64,000 nt of DNA from Faeciplasma sp048393055 (GCA_048393055.1 DBFJJS010000019.1:1-64000), one strand, 5' to 3'; counted from the first letter of the stretch, positions 24,246-32,665 are shown. Notes: generated by a model from the sequence alone, not told the origin. Numbers and translations: made by a program.

Positions 24246-25103
24246 TTATTCAAGCCCTTTAAGGGCGTTTATTTCATCGCGGTTCAGCTTTATAACCGAG
24301 TCCTTTATTAGCTTTACCTGCGAGCGGTCAAAAACGGCGCTGCCGTCGGTTTCGTTAAGCTTCACGTGCAGCTTGCCGGATATGAGGTTTACCTCGGTAA
24401 CAACGCCCCTGCCGGACGGCGTGTCAACAACAGCTCCTACCTTGGGAGTGAGCTTTAACAGCTCTTCGTAGCCGTCCTGCTCATATTTAAGACAGCACAT
24501 AAGCCTTCCGCATGTGCCTGATATTTTTGTCGGGTTTAAGGACAAGCCCTGTTCCTTTGCCATTTTTATTGAAACCGGCTGGAACTCGCCCAAAAAGCTC
24601 GAGCAGCAGAACTCTCTGCCGCACTCTCCGAGTCCGCCGAGCATCTTAGCCTCGTCCCTTACGCCTATCTGCCTCAGCTCTATACGCGTATGGAATACAG
24701 ATGCCAAATCCTTGACAAGCTCCCTGAAGTCCACGCGGTTGTCCGAGGTGAAGTAAAAGAGCAGCTTTGAGTTGTCAAAGGTGCATTCCACCTCCACAAG
24801 GCTCATGTTAAGCTTGTACTGCGCAGCCTTTTTTACAAAGATATCGAACGCTTCTTTTTCCTTAAGCTTGTTTTTTTCAACCTGCTTAAGGTCGTCCTCG
24901 GTGGCGCTTCTTATGACAGGCTTGAGCGGCGCTACTATCTCGTCGTCCTCCACAAGCTTGTTTGAGAGAATTACCTCCCCACATTCAACGCCCCTCGCCG
25001 TTTCTACTATGACCCTGTCGCCGACAGGGAACGTATTTCCGTCGGGAGAAAAGTAATATATCTTTCCGACGCTTTTAAACCTTACGCCGATTATTTCCGT
25101 CAT
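24246..25103 (-). CDS. ricT: RicT/YaaT (PSP1-domain) protein
   Basis: RicT is part of the Fe-S-containing Y-complex (RicA/F/T) that in Bacillus modulates RNase Y and sporulation phosphorelay. The 285-aa protein has the N-terminal PSP1 core (GVRFKSVGKIYYFSPDG... GDRVIVETARGVECGEV), the DNRVDFRELVKDLA segment and the Cys-rich motif GGLGECGREFCCSSFLGEF followed by CGRLMCCLKYE, which provide the Fe-S ligands. The ATG at 25103 is preferred to an in-frame start 23 codons upstream because GGTGAT lies just before it. It is the last gene of the darA-holB-ricT operon, an arrangement conserved in Firmicutes (yaaQ-holB-yaaT). Confidence 0.93.
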   Translation of the reverse strand: MTEIIGVRFKSVGKIYYFSPDGNTFPVGDRVIVETARGVECGEVILSNKLVEDDEIVAPLKPVIRSATEDDLKQVEKNKLKEKEAFDIFVKKAAQYKLNMSLVEVECTFDNSKLLFYFTSDNRVDFRELVKDLASVFHTRIELRQIGVRDEAKMLGGLGECGREFCCSSFLGEFQPVSIKMAKEQGLSLNPTKISGTCGRLMCCLKYEQDGYEELLKLTPKVGAVVDTPSGRGVVTEVNLISGKLHVKLNETDGSAVFDRSQVKLIKDSVIKLNRDEINALKGLE

Positions 25104-25132
25104 ATCATCACCATGCCTTTCAAAAGATATCG

Positions 25133-26101
25133 CTATACCGAATCCGCCTTCAGGCGCGAGCAAAGGTCGCACATGGTAAGCACGATGTTTGCGTTTCCGG
25201 TGAGCTTGTCTATAGCCTTACCTATGTCGTCAAACATATTCATGAGGCAGTCAAGCCTTATGACGCCCGCAAGACTGACCGCTTCGGACCTGTAGGATGA
25301 GCTTGGCGTTCCGCCTTGCTTGATAACGCCTGCATCACAAATAAGCTCTGAAAGCCCCAAGCACATGGACAGGCATAAATCCCTGTCGGTTTGATAAAGG
25401 GTGCAGGCAAGGGAGTATTCGTCGCCGGACGCCAAAAATCCGGCTATTTTTTTTACCTGCTCTATTGTCTGAGCCTCGACGCCGCCGTCCCGCAAGGCAT
25501 ATTCCAGACACCTTCCGATGTTTCCGCCGCACGCCTTGTATGCCTCCTGCGCGCTGCCGGCAGGTATACCGCTTGATGTAAGCGCGTCAAGAACGTCTTG
25601 CCCTGAGGCAAAAGGCAATCCTATGACTTGCGCTCTTGAAACTATTGTAGGCAAAACGCGCTCTTTTTGCTGAGCTGTCATGATAAAGACGACATGCTCC
25701 GGAGGCTCCTCAAAAATCTTAAGCAGCGTGTTTTGAGCGGCGGGAAGAGCCTTGTCTATTCCCGCGATTATATATATTTTGTATCCGCCCTCGTTTGCGG
25801 CTATGCTTGCGTCCGAGATAACAGGGCGAAGGTCGTCCACTCTAAAGTTTTCGGATTTTCCGCTCGGTATGACATATATTACGTCCGGGTGAGCGCCGTG
25901 CTCTACCATCCTGCAGCTTCTGCACTCATCGCACGGCTCGCCTAAGCCTTTCTCGCACAGTATCGCCTTTGCCATGTATTTGGCAAAAGTTTTTTTCCCT
26001 ATTCCTTTTTCACCTGTCAGCAAAAAGGAATGGCAAAGCCTGTCGCGTCTTATCATCGAACCGATAAGCTTTGCCTGAGCATCCTTTGAGTATAGCTTCA
26101 T
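25133..26101 (-). CDS. holB: DNA polymerase III delta prime subunit
   Basis: HolB is the clamp-loader subunit that helps open the sliding clamp. The 322-aa protein starts with the AAA-type module (HSFLLTGEKGIGKKTFAKYMAKAI) and has the zinc motif CEKGLGEPCDECRSCRMVEHGAHPD, then the sensor region NTLLKIFEEPPEHVVFIMTAQ. Its ATG overlaps the stop of darA by one base (TAATG). Replication role and membership of this operon are as in other Firmicutes. Confidence 0.93.
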   Translation of the reverse strand: MKLYSKDAQAKLIGSMIRRDRLCHSFLLTGEKGIGKKTFAKYMAKAILCEKGLGEPCDECRSCRMVEHGAHPDVIYVIPSGKSENFRVDDLRPVISDASIAANEGGYKIYIIAGIDKALPAAQNTLLKIFEEPPEHVVFIMTAQQKERVLPTIVSRAQVIGLPFASGQDVLDALTSSGIPAGSAQEAYKACGGNIGRCLEYALRDGGVEAQTIEQVKKIAGFLASGDEYSLACTLYQTDRDLCLSMCLGLSELICDAGVIKQGGTPSSSYRSEAVSLAGVIRLDCLMNMFDDIGKAIDKLTGNANIVLTMCDLCSRLKADSV

Positions 26102-26418
26102 TAAAACTTGTCAAACCTCTCGACGTCGGTTACGAAAACAGTCGCGCCACCAACGATTACCTCGACGGGGTAAGATGGGAAAGAACCGTGGAGCGCCGGG
26201 GAAGCGACAAGCTGCTTGCGCTTCCTGCAGTGGCTATGAATAATTTCGATGCATTCATCCAGCTTTTCGTTCTCTACGCATATCAAAAGAGTAGAATTGC
26301 CGGACCTTAAAAAGCTGCCTGTGGATGAAAGCCTTGTCGACTGAAATTCAGCCTTTATCAGCGCCTCTGACACTCCTCTGAAATCGTCGTCGTTGATAAT
26401 AGCAATGATAAGCTTCAT
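26101..26418 (-). CDS. darA: cyclic-di-AMP receptor DarA/PstA
   Basis: DarA (YaaQ, DUF970) is a PII-like trimeric cytosolic receptor for c-di-AMP. The 105-aa frame contains the family sequence MKLIIAIINDDD...ALIKAEFQSTRLSSTGSFLRSGNSTLLICVENEKLDE and the C-terminal VEVIVGGATVFVTDVERFDKF. An in-frame start 28 codons upstream exists, but the family begins with MKLI and GGGCAGGGTG precedes it. It overlaps holB by one base. The downstream genes holB and ricT make the canonical Firmicutes cluster; yaaR is absent. Confidence 0.94.
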   Translation of the reverse strand: MKLIIAIINDDDFRGVSEALIKAEFQSTRLSSTGSFLRSGNSTLLICVENEKLDECIEIIHSHCRKRKQLVASPALHGSFPSYPVEVIVGGATVFVTDVERFDKF

Positions 26419-26591
26419 ATTATTCACCCTGCCCTTCGCATTTGCCAAGGTCCTTTCTGTGTTAGTTGTAATGCGCGGCGCCGATGTAAAACTGCTGAGC
26501 ATGCCTTTTGCACATTACAATATTATATTACCACATTGAAGTAGAAAATGCAAATGCTTTATCACAGGACTTATCAGAATCTAGCTTTATG

Positions 26592-26789
26592 CTAGGTCTG
26601 GACATATTCCTGTATACTCCTTATGTCTAATAGGATTTCGTATCTTTCGGTGTCGATGAGTTTTTTTCTTATTACAAGCAGGTTTACTTTTTCCATGTCA
26701 GTTTCCAACGCAAGCTCGCTTTCAAGCCGGCGAGAATACGCTGCGAGTCTGTCAGCCTCCTGTTTATATCTGTCTAGCATTTCCCTCAT
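26592..26789 (-). CDS. 65-aa helical protein, putative SOS gene
   Basis: A small, charged, entirely helical protein (RYKQEADRLAAYSRRLESEL... KLIDTERYEILLDIRSIQEY) with no membrane segment or Cys. I do not recognise a family. AAGGAGG lies at good spacing before the ATG and a near-consensus promoter precedes it, with a LexA-type palindrome GAACATATGTTC between the promoter and the start. That predicts repression by LexA and induction on DNA damage. The gene diverges from DUF896 (YnzC), a family whose Bacillus member lies in the SOS operon yneA-yneB-ynzC. The actual function is unknown; it is not similar to YneA, which has a membrane helix and LysM. Confidence 0.75.
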   Translation of the reverse strand: MREMLDRYKQEADRLAAYSRRLESELALETDMEKVNLLVIRKKLIDTERYEILLDIRSIQEYVQT

Positions 26790-26821
26790 TTATCTGACCT
26801 CCTTCTTTTACTTCCGCACAA

Positions 26822-26833
26822 GAACATATGTTC
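26822..26833. promoter_or_regulatory. LexA (DinR) SOS box
   Basis: GAACATATGTTC is a perfect palindrome matching the Firmicutes SOS box GAAC-N4-GTTC with the preferred ATAT centre. It lies 17 bases downstream of the minus-strand -10 box at 26850-26855 and ahead of the 65-aa gene. Confidence 0.72.
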
Positions 26834-26849
26834 CTATTCCTTGATTACA

Positions 26850-26877
26850 ATAATACCCATGAAATACGGAAAGTCAA
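26850..26877 (-). promoter_or_regulatory. promoter of the 65-aa gene
   Basis: On the minus strand TTGACT (26872-26877) and TATTAT (26850-26855) with a 16-base spacer. Confidence 0.75.
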
Positions 26878-26911
26878 TAAAAGAAAGGGGGATTTTTTGG
26901 ACAGAAGAGCT

Positions 26912-26940
26912 TGAAAAAAGGCATCGGACGTAGTATAATA
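26912..26940 (+). promoter_or_regulatory. promoter of the DUF896-WYL operon
   Basis: TTGAAA (26912-26917) and TATAAT (26935-26940) with a 17-base spacer, 51 bases before the DUF896 start. The SOS box lies 80 bases upstream, too far to repress this promoter directly. Confidence 0.75.
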
Positions 26941-26991
26941 ATATTACTTTTTAAAATTATGTCTGGAAATATATCGACCGGAGTGAAGCTT

Positions 26992-27201
26992 ATGGATAAG
27001 GCGAAAATAGACAGGATAAATTATCTCGCGCGAAAATCGAGGGCAGAGGGGCTGAGCGATACAGAGAAAATCGAGCAGCAGATTCTCAGAAACGAGTACA
27101 GGGCGGCTGTTATAGGAAATCTTGAGGCTGCTCTTGACAAAATTGAGATTGAGGAGCCGGACGGTAGAATAATCAAACTCAGTGAAAATAAAAAAAGCTG
27201 A
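26992..27201 (+). CDS. DUF896 (YnzC-like) small protein
   Basis: A 69-aa protein with the YnzC/DUF896 pattern: RINYLARKSRAEGLSDTEKIEQQILRNEYRAAVIGNLEAALDKI. The family forms a compact helical hairpin; in Bacillus ynzC belongs to the SOS operon yneA-yneB-ynzC, but its biochemical role is not established. An in-frame ATG 27 codons upstream overlaps the promoter region, so the ATG at 26992, preceded by GGAGTG, is preferred. The WYL regulator starts 17 bases downstream, forming a two-gene operon. Confidence 0.9.
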   Translation: MDKAKIDRINYLARKSRAEGLSDTEKIEQQILRNEYRAAVIGNLEAALDKIEIEEPDGRIIKLSENKKS

Positions 27202-27218
27202 TAAGCGGGTGAAGGAGT

Positions 27219-28202
27219 ATGCAGTCGAGGCAGAAGCAGAAGCTGCTTGTTTTGCAGAATATTTTGCTTGAGGAAACCGACGAAAACCACAAGCTTTCCG
27301 GAAGCGAGCTTATAAAAAAGCTTGCGGCTTACGGAATAAGCGCGGAGCGAAAGACCATATATGACGATATAGATGTGCTTGTAGATTCGGGGCTTGACGT
27401 TGTGACGGAAAAGGTGGGGCATTCGAACTATTATTACGTAGGCTCGCGCAATTTTCAGGACGAGGAGCTTTTGGTGCTTGCGGACGCTGTCGCGTCGTCT
27501 AAATTCCTTACAAAGAAGAAATCCAACGAGCTCATAAAAAAGCTGCAAGCCTTGACGAGTAAATACAAGGCGCAGCAGCTTAAGAGGGCGATATATGTGG
27601 GCAACAGGGTAAAGACCTACAATGAGGCGATTTATTACTCAATAAATGCCATTCACGATGCTATTTACCGAGATCGCAAAATTGTTTTCAGATACACTGA
27701 GTATGGGCTCGATAAAAAGAAGAGATACCGTCACCAGGGGGAACTGTATAAGGTTTCTCCATATTATCTAATATGGGAAAGCGATTGCTATTATCTTGTG
27801 TGCTACTGTGAGAAGCACGGCGAGCTTTGCAGGTATAGGGTGGACAGGATGAGCGGAGTGGAGGTCACAAAGGAGAAGCGCCGCGAGCTTACTATAGGCG
27901 AGGAGGAACTCGCTAAGGAGCTTATGGGTACGTACAGCATGTACGGAGGTACAAAAGAGACTATTACGCTTGAGATGTCTGTGGGTCTTATAAACGTGCT
28001 TATAGATCGCTTCGGAGACGGCGTTCATATCAGGCGCACCTCCGAGGACAAGTTTGAGGTAAAGCTCGATATTCAGGTCAGCCCAACTTTTTGGGGATGG
28101 CTGTTCCAGTTCGGTCGGGACGCGAGGGTTATCTCTCCCGGGTGGGTCAAAAACGAAGCTAAAAGCAAGCTGTCCGAAATGCTGGAGCTTTATAAGGATT
28201 AG
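27219..28202 (+). CDS. WYL-domain transcriptional regulator
   Basis: The 327-aa protein has an N-terminal winged helix (LQNILLEETDENHKLSGSELIKKLAAYGISAERKTIYDDIDVLVDSGLDV) and a C-terminal WYL domain (RYTEYGLDKKKRYRHQGELYKVSPYYLIWESDCYYLVCYCEKHGELCRYRVDRM). WYL domains sense ligands such as nucleic acids; PafBC and DriD are WYL regulators of DNA-damage responses. The gene lies in an operon with DUF896 next to a LexA box, so a DNA-damage link is plausible but inferred. Domain order and length are typical of YafY-type regulators. Confidence 0.92.
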   Translation: MQSRQKQKLLVLQNILLEETDENHKLSGSELIKKLAAYGISAERKTIYDDIDVLVDSGLDVVTEKVGHSNYYYVGSRNFQDEELLVLADAVASSKFLTKKKSNELIKKLQALTSKYKAQQLKRAIYVGNRVKTYNEAIYYSINAIHDAIYRDRKIVFRYTEYGLDKKKRYRHQGELYKVSPYYLIWESDCYYLVCYCEKHGELCRYRVDRMSGVEVTKEKRRELTIGEEELAKELMGTYSMYGGTKETITLEMSVGLINVLIDRFGDGVHIRRTSEDKFEVKLDIQVSPTFWGWLFQFGRDARVISPGWVKNEAKSKLSEMLELYKD

Positions 28203-28356
28203 GGCTTTGGCTAAGGCGTCCCAAGCGGCAGAAAAACGCCCCCTCGGGCATATGCCCAAGAGGACGCGAAACATGATAGAAGAACGTCGATCAGATGACT
28301 CAAGCTCTTCACTATTAATACAACTATGCGCGTAAAAAAATTGCAGTACTAAAATA

Positions 28357-28387
28357 AAAAGCATGGGAAGAATTGTCCCGTGCTTTT
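28357..28387 (+). terminator. terminator after the WYL operon
   Basis: AAGCATGGGA pairs with TCCCGTGCTT around AGAATTG, followed by six T residues. A short GC-rich palindrome (CCCCTCGGGCATATGCCCAAGAGG, 28239-28262) lies between the stop codon and this hairpin and may also fold. Confidence 0.8.
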
Positions 28388-28435
28388 TTATAATGCCGGC
28401 AGTGCCGCACCCTTGATTGCGGCTTGCCGCATGAC

Positions 28436-28912
28436 TCACGCTGTAATAAGGTTCATAAACTTTTTGTTTTTCTCGAAGATCTTAAATATAACTACTCCGA
28501 GAATGCTTACGCATACAAATTCGCCGACGGCCACCTGGAGGCATGACAGCCAGAAGGGGAGATCAAGGAAGTAATAAAGCTCGAAGCCAACAACAAGCGC
28601 GTTTGTAACGACCGGAGCAAGCGAGGCCACATAGATGTTCGGGGATATGTAGATAAGGAGCACCGCAAGCACCGTCGCGGCAGTTCCGAACACCATATCC
28701 AGTGCCATCGGGCTGAACAGATTCGCGATAAAGCAGCCGAGTACCAGGGAAATGCCGTAGTCCTTTTTGTAAAAGCACAAAAGCATTAAAGCTTCCGCTA
28801 CTCTAAACTGAATATTCGCGTAGGACATGAAGCTTAAAGCAAGGGTGAGCACTACATATATAGCCGCCACTGCTGCAAGCTTCACAAGACGTTTTACAGA
28901 GATGTTTTTCAC
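28436..28912 (-). CDS. queT: queuosine precursor transporter QueT
   Basis: QueT is the substrate-binding (S) component of an ECF transporter for queuosine precursors. The 158-aa protein has five or six membrane helices and matches the QueT family (LAAVAAIYVVLTLALSFMSYANIQFRVAEALMLLCFYKKDYG, NLFSPMALDMVFGTAATVLAVL). The start is a GTG, preceded by AAGGTGAT. A preQ1 riboswitch that includes this Shine-Dalgarno lies directly upstream, fitting translational control by the ligand. Energising ECF subunits are not in the window. Confidence 0.94.
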   Translation of the reverse strand: MKNISVKRLVKLAAVAAIYVVLTLALSFMSYANIQFRVAEALMLLCFYKKDYGISLVLGCFIANLFSPMALDMVFGTAATVLAVLLIYISPNIYVASLAPVVTNALVVGFELYYFLDLPFWLSCLQVAVGEFVCVSILGVVIFKIFEKNKKFMNLITA

Positions 28913-28920
28913 TTATATCA

Positions 28921-28966
28921 CCTTGTTTTTTAAAAATTTTGGGTGGTTATCAAGGGGAACACCCAA
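28921..28966 (-). promoter_or_regulatory. preQ1 class I riboswitch
   Basis: On the minus strand the stem TTGGGTG/CACCCAA (28960-28966 and 28939-28945) closes a loop containing CCTTG (28951-28955), which can pair with the downstream CAAGG (28921-28925) across an A-rich linker to give the H-type pseudoknot of preQ1-I. The 3' AAGG of the pseudoknot is the queT Shine-Dalgarno, so preQ1 binding should sequester it. The layout closely matches the Thermoanaerobacter tengcongensis preQ1 aptamer in motif order. Confidence 0.85.
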
Positions 28967-29005
28967 TTTTTCGTCTGCGACAGCTTTCGCGGCGCAAACA
29001 TATGT

Positions 29006-29034
29006 ATTATACATTTTGCCGCACACCTTGTCAA
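29006..29034 (-). promoter_or_regulatory. sigma-A promoter of queT
   Basis: On the minus strand TTGACA (29029-29034) and TATAAT (29006-29011) with a 17-base spacer; both boxes are perfect. Confidence 0.85.
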
Positions 29035-29072
29035 TACCGGCTAGGAATATTCCCGCCGAAACCGGCCTATGC

Positions 29073-29771
29073 TCAGTCGCTTTCAACGTACAGCGCGTCT
29101 ATTGCAAAGAAATCCTCCGGCAGAGCTATGTCCTCGTCGCTTTCGGGAAGGCTCTCGCCCAAAAACGTAGTGTTTGTGCTGAGCGCGCTGATAAACATGT
29201 TTTCCTCGCCGGAAATCGTGAATGCCCTTGCCTCGCGCACCCCGTTCGGGAGGACGTTCCCGTATATCGTCACCGTGGCGCCGCCGGCGGAAGCGGTCGC
29301 CTCAAAGCCGGAAGACGGCTCTCGCTCGGTGGAATAGATAAGCTTATACCCGTCGCCGTCGTAATAAAAGCTGCATGTGATATCCAAAATGTACGGCTTA
29401 TCGACGTCTATTTCCGAATTGGGAAGATACAAGCCGGTCTGCTCGTCCTTTTGATATATCGTCAGGCTGTAGCTTGTGCTTGTATATGCGGGGGTATAGT
29501 ATATCGGGATGCTGTCCTGCGCGAGCTTATTTATAACGGACGAATACAGCTTTGTATTTTCCTCCGACTCAAGCTTTTCCTCGAGCGCGTCTATCAGCCC
29601 CTGAGCCGTGTCCGCCTGAGCTACGACAAGCGTTGCAACCGGTCCGCCTGTCAGGGGCGCGGCGTTTTCGTCCTCGGTTTGAAGCGTAATGCTGACGGGA
29701 GATTTTATGTTTGAACAGGAAACTAACAAAATAGTGAAAGGTATAAAAATGAAAATAATTTTCCTAAGCAT
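29073..29771 (-). CDS. predicted lipoprotein, unknown function
   Basis: The 232-aa protein has a signal peptide and lipobox (LLVSC at about residues 15-19), so Cys19 should be lipidated and the rest anchored outside the cytoplasmic membrane. The body is beta-rich with a central region (GLIDALEEKLESEENTKLYSSVINKLAQDSIPIYYTPAY) and a C-terminal repeat-poor domain (ATASAGGATVTIYGNVLPNGVREARAFTISGEENMFI). No family is recognised. It stands alone, downstream of an AT-rich region with a TATAAT on its strand. Confidence 0.8.
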   Translation of the reverse strand: MLRKIIFIFIPFTILLVSCSNIKSPVSITLQTEDENAAPLTGGPVATLVVAQADTAQGLIDALEEKLESEENTKLYSSVINKLAQDSIPIYYTPAYTSTSYSLTIYQKDEQTGLYLPNSEIDVDKPYILDITCSFYYDGDGYKLIYSTEREPSSGFEATASAGGATVTIYGNVLPNGVREARAFTISGEENMFISALSTNTTFLGESLPESDEDIALPEDFFAIDALYVESD

Positions 29772-29971
29772 CAGTTAATCCCCATCAAGAACGGTACCAG
29801 TCCAAATGTTATTAGTGTAGAAAATAAATGTCCAGTGATAAATTCTAATTTTCCCCTTTCTTTTTAATATCATTATAATAGATTTTTCACTATATAAAGA
29901 TATTTTAGATAAATAATATAAAATTATAGTTTTTAGGTATAATTTACAATAAAATTATAGTAATCTGATAC

Positions 29972-30004
29972 AAAACCCCCATGGCTCAAAAGGTCATGGG
30001 GGTT
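29972..30004 (-). terminator. terminator of the hydrogen operon
   Basis: AACCCCCATG pairs with CATGGGGGTT around a 10-base loop (29974-30004). On the minus strand the stem is followed by a T run, so it ends the rex-to-hydrogenase transcription unit, 20 bases after the last stop codon. Confidence 0.85.
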
Positions 30005-30024
30005 ATCGAATATTGTGTTAAAGC

Positions 30025-31464
30025 CTATTTCTCAGCTGGGGGAGAAAGGACCGAAATTGCGTCGGAAATGGTCTTTTCCAGGGCCTCCCTGCCGTACTTG
30101 TCAACCTCGGCCTTGTTCTTTTCGCCGTGGGTAAGGCAGCCCGCGCCTCCTATGCAGCCTCCTATGCATGCCATACCCTCTACAAAGTTAGCGTCAAGCA
30201 CGTTCTTGCTCTTCTTTAAAAGCGCGACGCGGCACTGCTCGATTCCGTCGCATGAGCACGCCTTAAGTTCAAAGTCGTCAAGACCCTGCTCCTTAAGACC
30301 CTCCGCAACGGCGTCCGCAAGACCACCGCAGCGGGCGAATATTCTTCCGAAGTAGCTGGCGTTATCCAAAACGCCTTCCTCAAGGGTGGTGATGTCTATA
30401 TCCCTGCTGTCAAACAGCGCCTGAAGCTCCTCAAAGGTGAGGACAGAGTCTACATACGGCTTTACCGATTCCTTTTGTATTTCCATCTTCTTTGCAGTGC
30501 ATGGACCGATAAATACTATCTTAGCGCCCTTTGTAGTATCCTTTATGTACTTGGATATTGTAGCCATGGGGGAGAGGTTGTGAGAAACATACTCCGCAAG
30601 CTCCGGGAAGGACTTTTCAATATAGCTTACAAACGCCGGGCAGCAGGAGCTGGTCAAGAAGCCCTTTTCCGCAAGCTCCTTAGACTCCGCCTGAGCGACC
30701 ATGTCCGCGCCGAGCGCAGCCTCTACAACGGTATGGAAGCCAAGCTTTTTAAGCCCCGTTACGACCTGACCGAGCTTGGCGTATGTGAACTGGCTGGAGA
30801 TAGACGGAGCTACGACGGCGTAAAGCTTGTAGTCGCGCCCCTCCTGACTTTTTTTAATGAGGTCGATTACGTTTAATATATACGACTTGTCCATGATAGC
30901 GCCGAACGGGCACTGGTATACGCATGCGCCGCAGGCTATGCACTTGGAGTTGTCTATGGTCGCTGCCTTGTTTTCGTTCATCGAAATAGCCTTAATCTTG
31001 CAGGCGTTCTGGCAGGGACGCTTGTGGCTGACTATCGCGGTATACGGGCAGACCTTCGCGCATGCTCCGCATTCAACACACTTCGACTTGTCGATGTGCG
31101 CTACGTGATTTGAGTCAAAGCTTATAGCCCCGCGCCTGCAAACGTCCTCGCAGCGGTGGGCAAGGCAGCCTCTGCACGCGTTCGTAACCTCATAGCCGCC
31201 GACCGGACATTCGTCGCAGGCAATTTCGATAACCTCGATGACGTTCGGGTTTTCCTTATCTCCGCCCATGGCCAGTTTTACACGCTCGGAAAGTATCGCC
31301 CTTTCCTTGTATACGCAGCAACGCATGGTGGGGGTGTTTCCCGGTACTATGATTTTCGGGATATCGAGCAGATTGTCGAAGAGGGTGTCGTTCCACGCCT
31401 GCCTTGCAACTTCGCGCAGCACCTTATACTTTAAATGCTGGACCTTAGTATCAAATTTTCTCAT
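30025..31464 (-). CDS. [FeFe] hydrogenase, catalytic (group B-like)
   Basis: The 479-aa protein couples electron transfer to proton reduction or H2 oxidation. Its N-terminus has clustered Cys (CDECPVGG, CRGCLAHRCEDVC) and two 4Fe-4S ferredoxin repeats (CVECGACAKVCPYTAI and CIACGACVYQCPFGAI). The H-cluster motifs are L1 SSCCPAF, L2 GPCTAKKMEIQ and L3 EGMACIGGCIGG, each retaining the ligand cysteines. The architecture is that of monomeric group B hydrogenases, whose physiological partner is usually ferredoxin. It is the last gene of the operon, 28 bases after the phosphatase gene. The companion HydS resembles the sensory hydrogenase of the Ruminococcus albus cluster. Group assignment (B rather than A) is a judgement from motif form. 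Confidence 0.9.
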   Translation of the reverse strand: MRKFDTKVQHLKYKVLREVARQAWNDTLFDNLLDIPKIIVPGNTPTMRCCVYKERAILSERVKLAMGGDKENPNVIEVIEIACDECPVGGYEVTNACRGCLAHRCEDVCRRGAISFDSNHVAHIDKSKCVECGACAKVCPYTAIVSHKRPCQNACKIKAISMNENKAATIDNSKCIACGACVYQCPFGAIMDKSYILNVIDLIKKSQEGRDYKLYAVVAPSISSQFTYAKLGQVVTGLKKLGFHTVVEAALGADMVAQAESKELAEKGFLTSSCCPAFVSYIEKSFPELAEYVSHNLSPMATISKYIKDTTKGAKIVFIGPCTAKKMEIQKESVKPYVDSVLTFEELQALFDSRDIDITTLEEGVLDNASYFGRIFARCGGLADAVAEGLKEQGLDDFELKACSCDGIEQCRVALLKKSKNVLDANFVEGMACIGGCIGGAGCLTHGEKNKAEVDKYGREALEKTISDAISVLSPPAEK

Positions 31465-31492
31465 CTGTGCACCTCTAATAAAAACATTTATA

Positions 31493-32665
31493 TCAGAAAT
31501 AGCTGACCTTTATTCTCTTGCCCATCTGCTTAAGGCACTTTGACAGCTCCTCAACGAGGTTCATTTTAATGCTGAAGTTGATGGGAAGCTCGGGGTTCTG
31601 GTGGGCGGGGTTGATTGCGCGTCCGACAAAGAAGTTTATATCGGTCGCTTCCTCAAAGAGCATTCTTGCAATAAGCGAAGCGCCGTCGCGCTTGAAGCTC
31701 CACTGCTCGTAGCTCTCGTTGTTTTTAAGATAATCCTTGGCGTACTCCAAAACCTTGTTTATGGTGATAACACCTTCGGTCACGAGGTCTACCCCCTCGA
31801 TCTCCGCTATGGGAGGAACGTCGGAGCTTTCAAAGTTTATCGACGCCTTGAGCGGTTTATGTAAAAATTTTGCCGCTATTGACGACGTAGTTCCTCCGCA
31901 GACTATGTGCTTGCCCTCCTTTGAGAAGAACAGCGACATCATTCTGTCGCAGTCGTCGCGGTTGGACGGCGGACCGAACAGAAGGTTCATCGGCTCGCGC
32001 TTTCTTATCCTTACAACACATGCGGTGGCGTCGTCACCTGGGCGGTCTCCGTACAGCTTGTTGCATTCATCGACAAGGATTGTAGAAAGGGTTTTCGAGG
32101 TATAGCCGACAATAGACAACGGCTCTAAAAACTCGATTATGTCCTCCCTCTTCCAGCCGAAGTTGAACGCCGAGCCAATTCCCGCGTGGGGGCAGCCGTC
32201 GCTCATGGCGACAAAAATATCGTTTTCGCAGAGCTTTATTGACGAGCGCAGTATTTTTTTACCGTCGATGTTCATTTCTGTGGTGGGGTAGTCGTAGTTT
32301 TTCCCATCACGGAACAAAATCACCTTGGGGTTGTCATACTGGATAAGCTCTGCGGTTTCGTTTTCAATAAGATGTATTATGGTAAACGTGGAGTACGCCA
32401 CTCCGCGGACCGAGCATATCGGAAGAGTGGCGGCAATTGTTTCAACGCAGTCCTCCAGCGACAGCCCCTCAGACATCATGGTGGAAATGATTTTTGAGGT
32501 AAGGGTCGAAAGAATGCTTGCCTTAACGCCGCTTCCCAGCCCGTCCGCGAGGACGATGACGGTGGAGTTTTCGCCCTGCTCGACAATATCTACATGATCG
32601 CCGCAGAGCTGCTCACCATAGTGGTTTATGCTTTTATATCCGATGTCGGCGCACAAATCATTCAT
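31493..32665 (-). CDS. PP2C/SpoIIE-type serine phosphatase
   Basis: The 390-aa protein has an N-terminal SpoIIE-like PP2C domain: the start (NHYGEQLCGDHVDIVEQ), the metal-binding ADGLGSGVKAS, the SDGCPHAG motif and the PGDDATACVVRI motif contain the acidic metal ligands. The C-terminal third (from about 230) is a separate domain with no family I recognise. Its ATG overlaps the end of the sensory hydrogenase gene. By analogy with group C3 hydrogenase loci it should relay the HydS signal by dephosphorylation; the target is not evident, but an APH-like kinase lies in the same operon. Confidence 0.88.
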   Translation of the reverse strand: MNDLCADIGYKSINHYGEQLCGDHVDIVEQGENSTVIVLADGLGSGVKASILSTLTSKIISTMMSEGLSLEDCVETIAATLPICSVRGVAYSTFTIIHLIENETAELIQYDNPKVILFRDGKNYDYPTTEMNIDGKKILRSSIKLCENDIFVAMSDGCPHAGIGSAFNFGWKREDIIEFLEPLSIVGYTSKTLSTILVDECNKLYGDRPGDDATACVVRIRKREPMNLLFGPPSNRDDCDRMMSLFFSKEGKHIVCGGTTSSIAAKFLHKPLKASINFESSDVPPIAEIEGVDLVTEGVITINKVLEYAKDYLKNNESYEQWSFKRDGASLIARMLFEEATDINFFVGRAINPAHQNPELPINFSIKMNLVEELSKCLKQMGKRIKVSYF

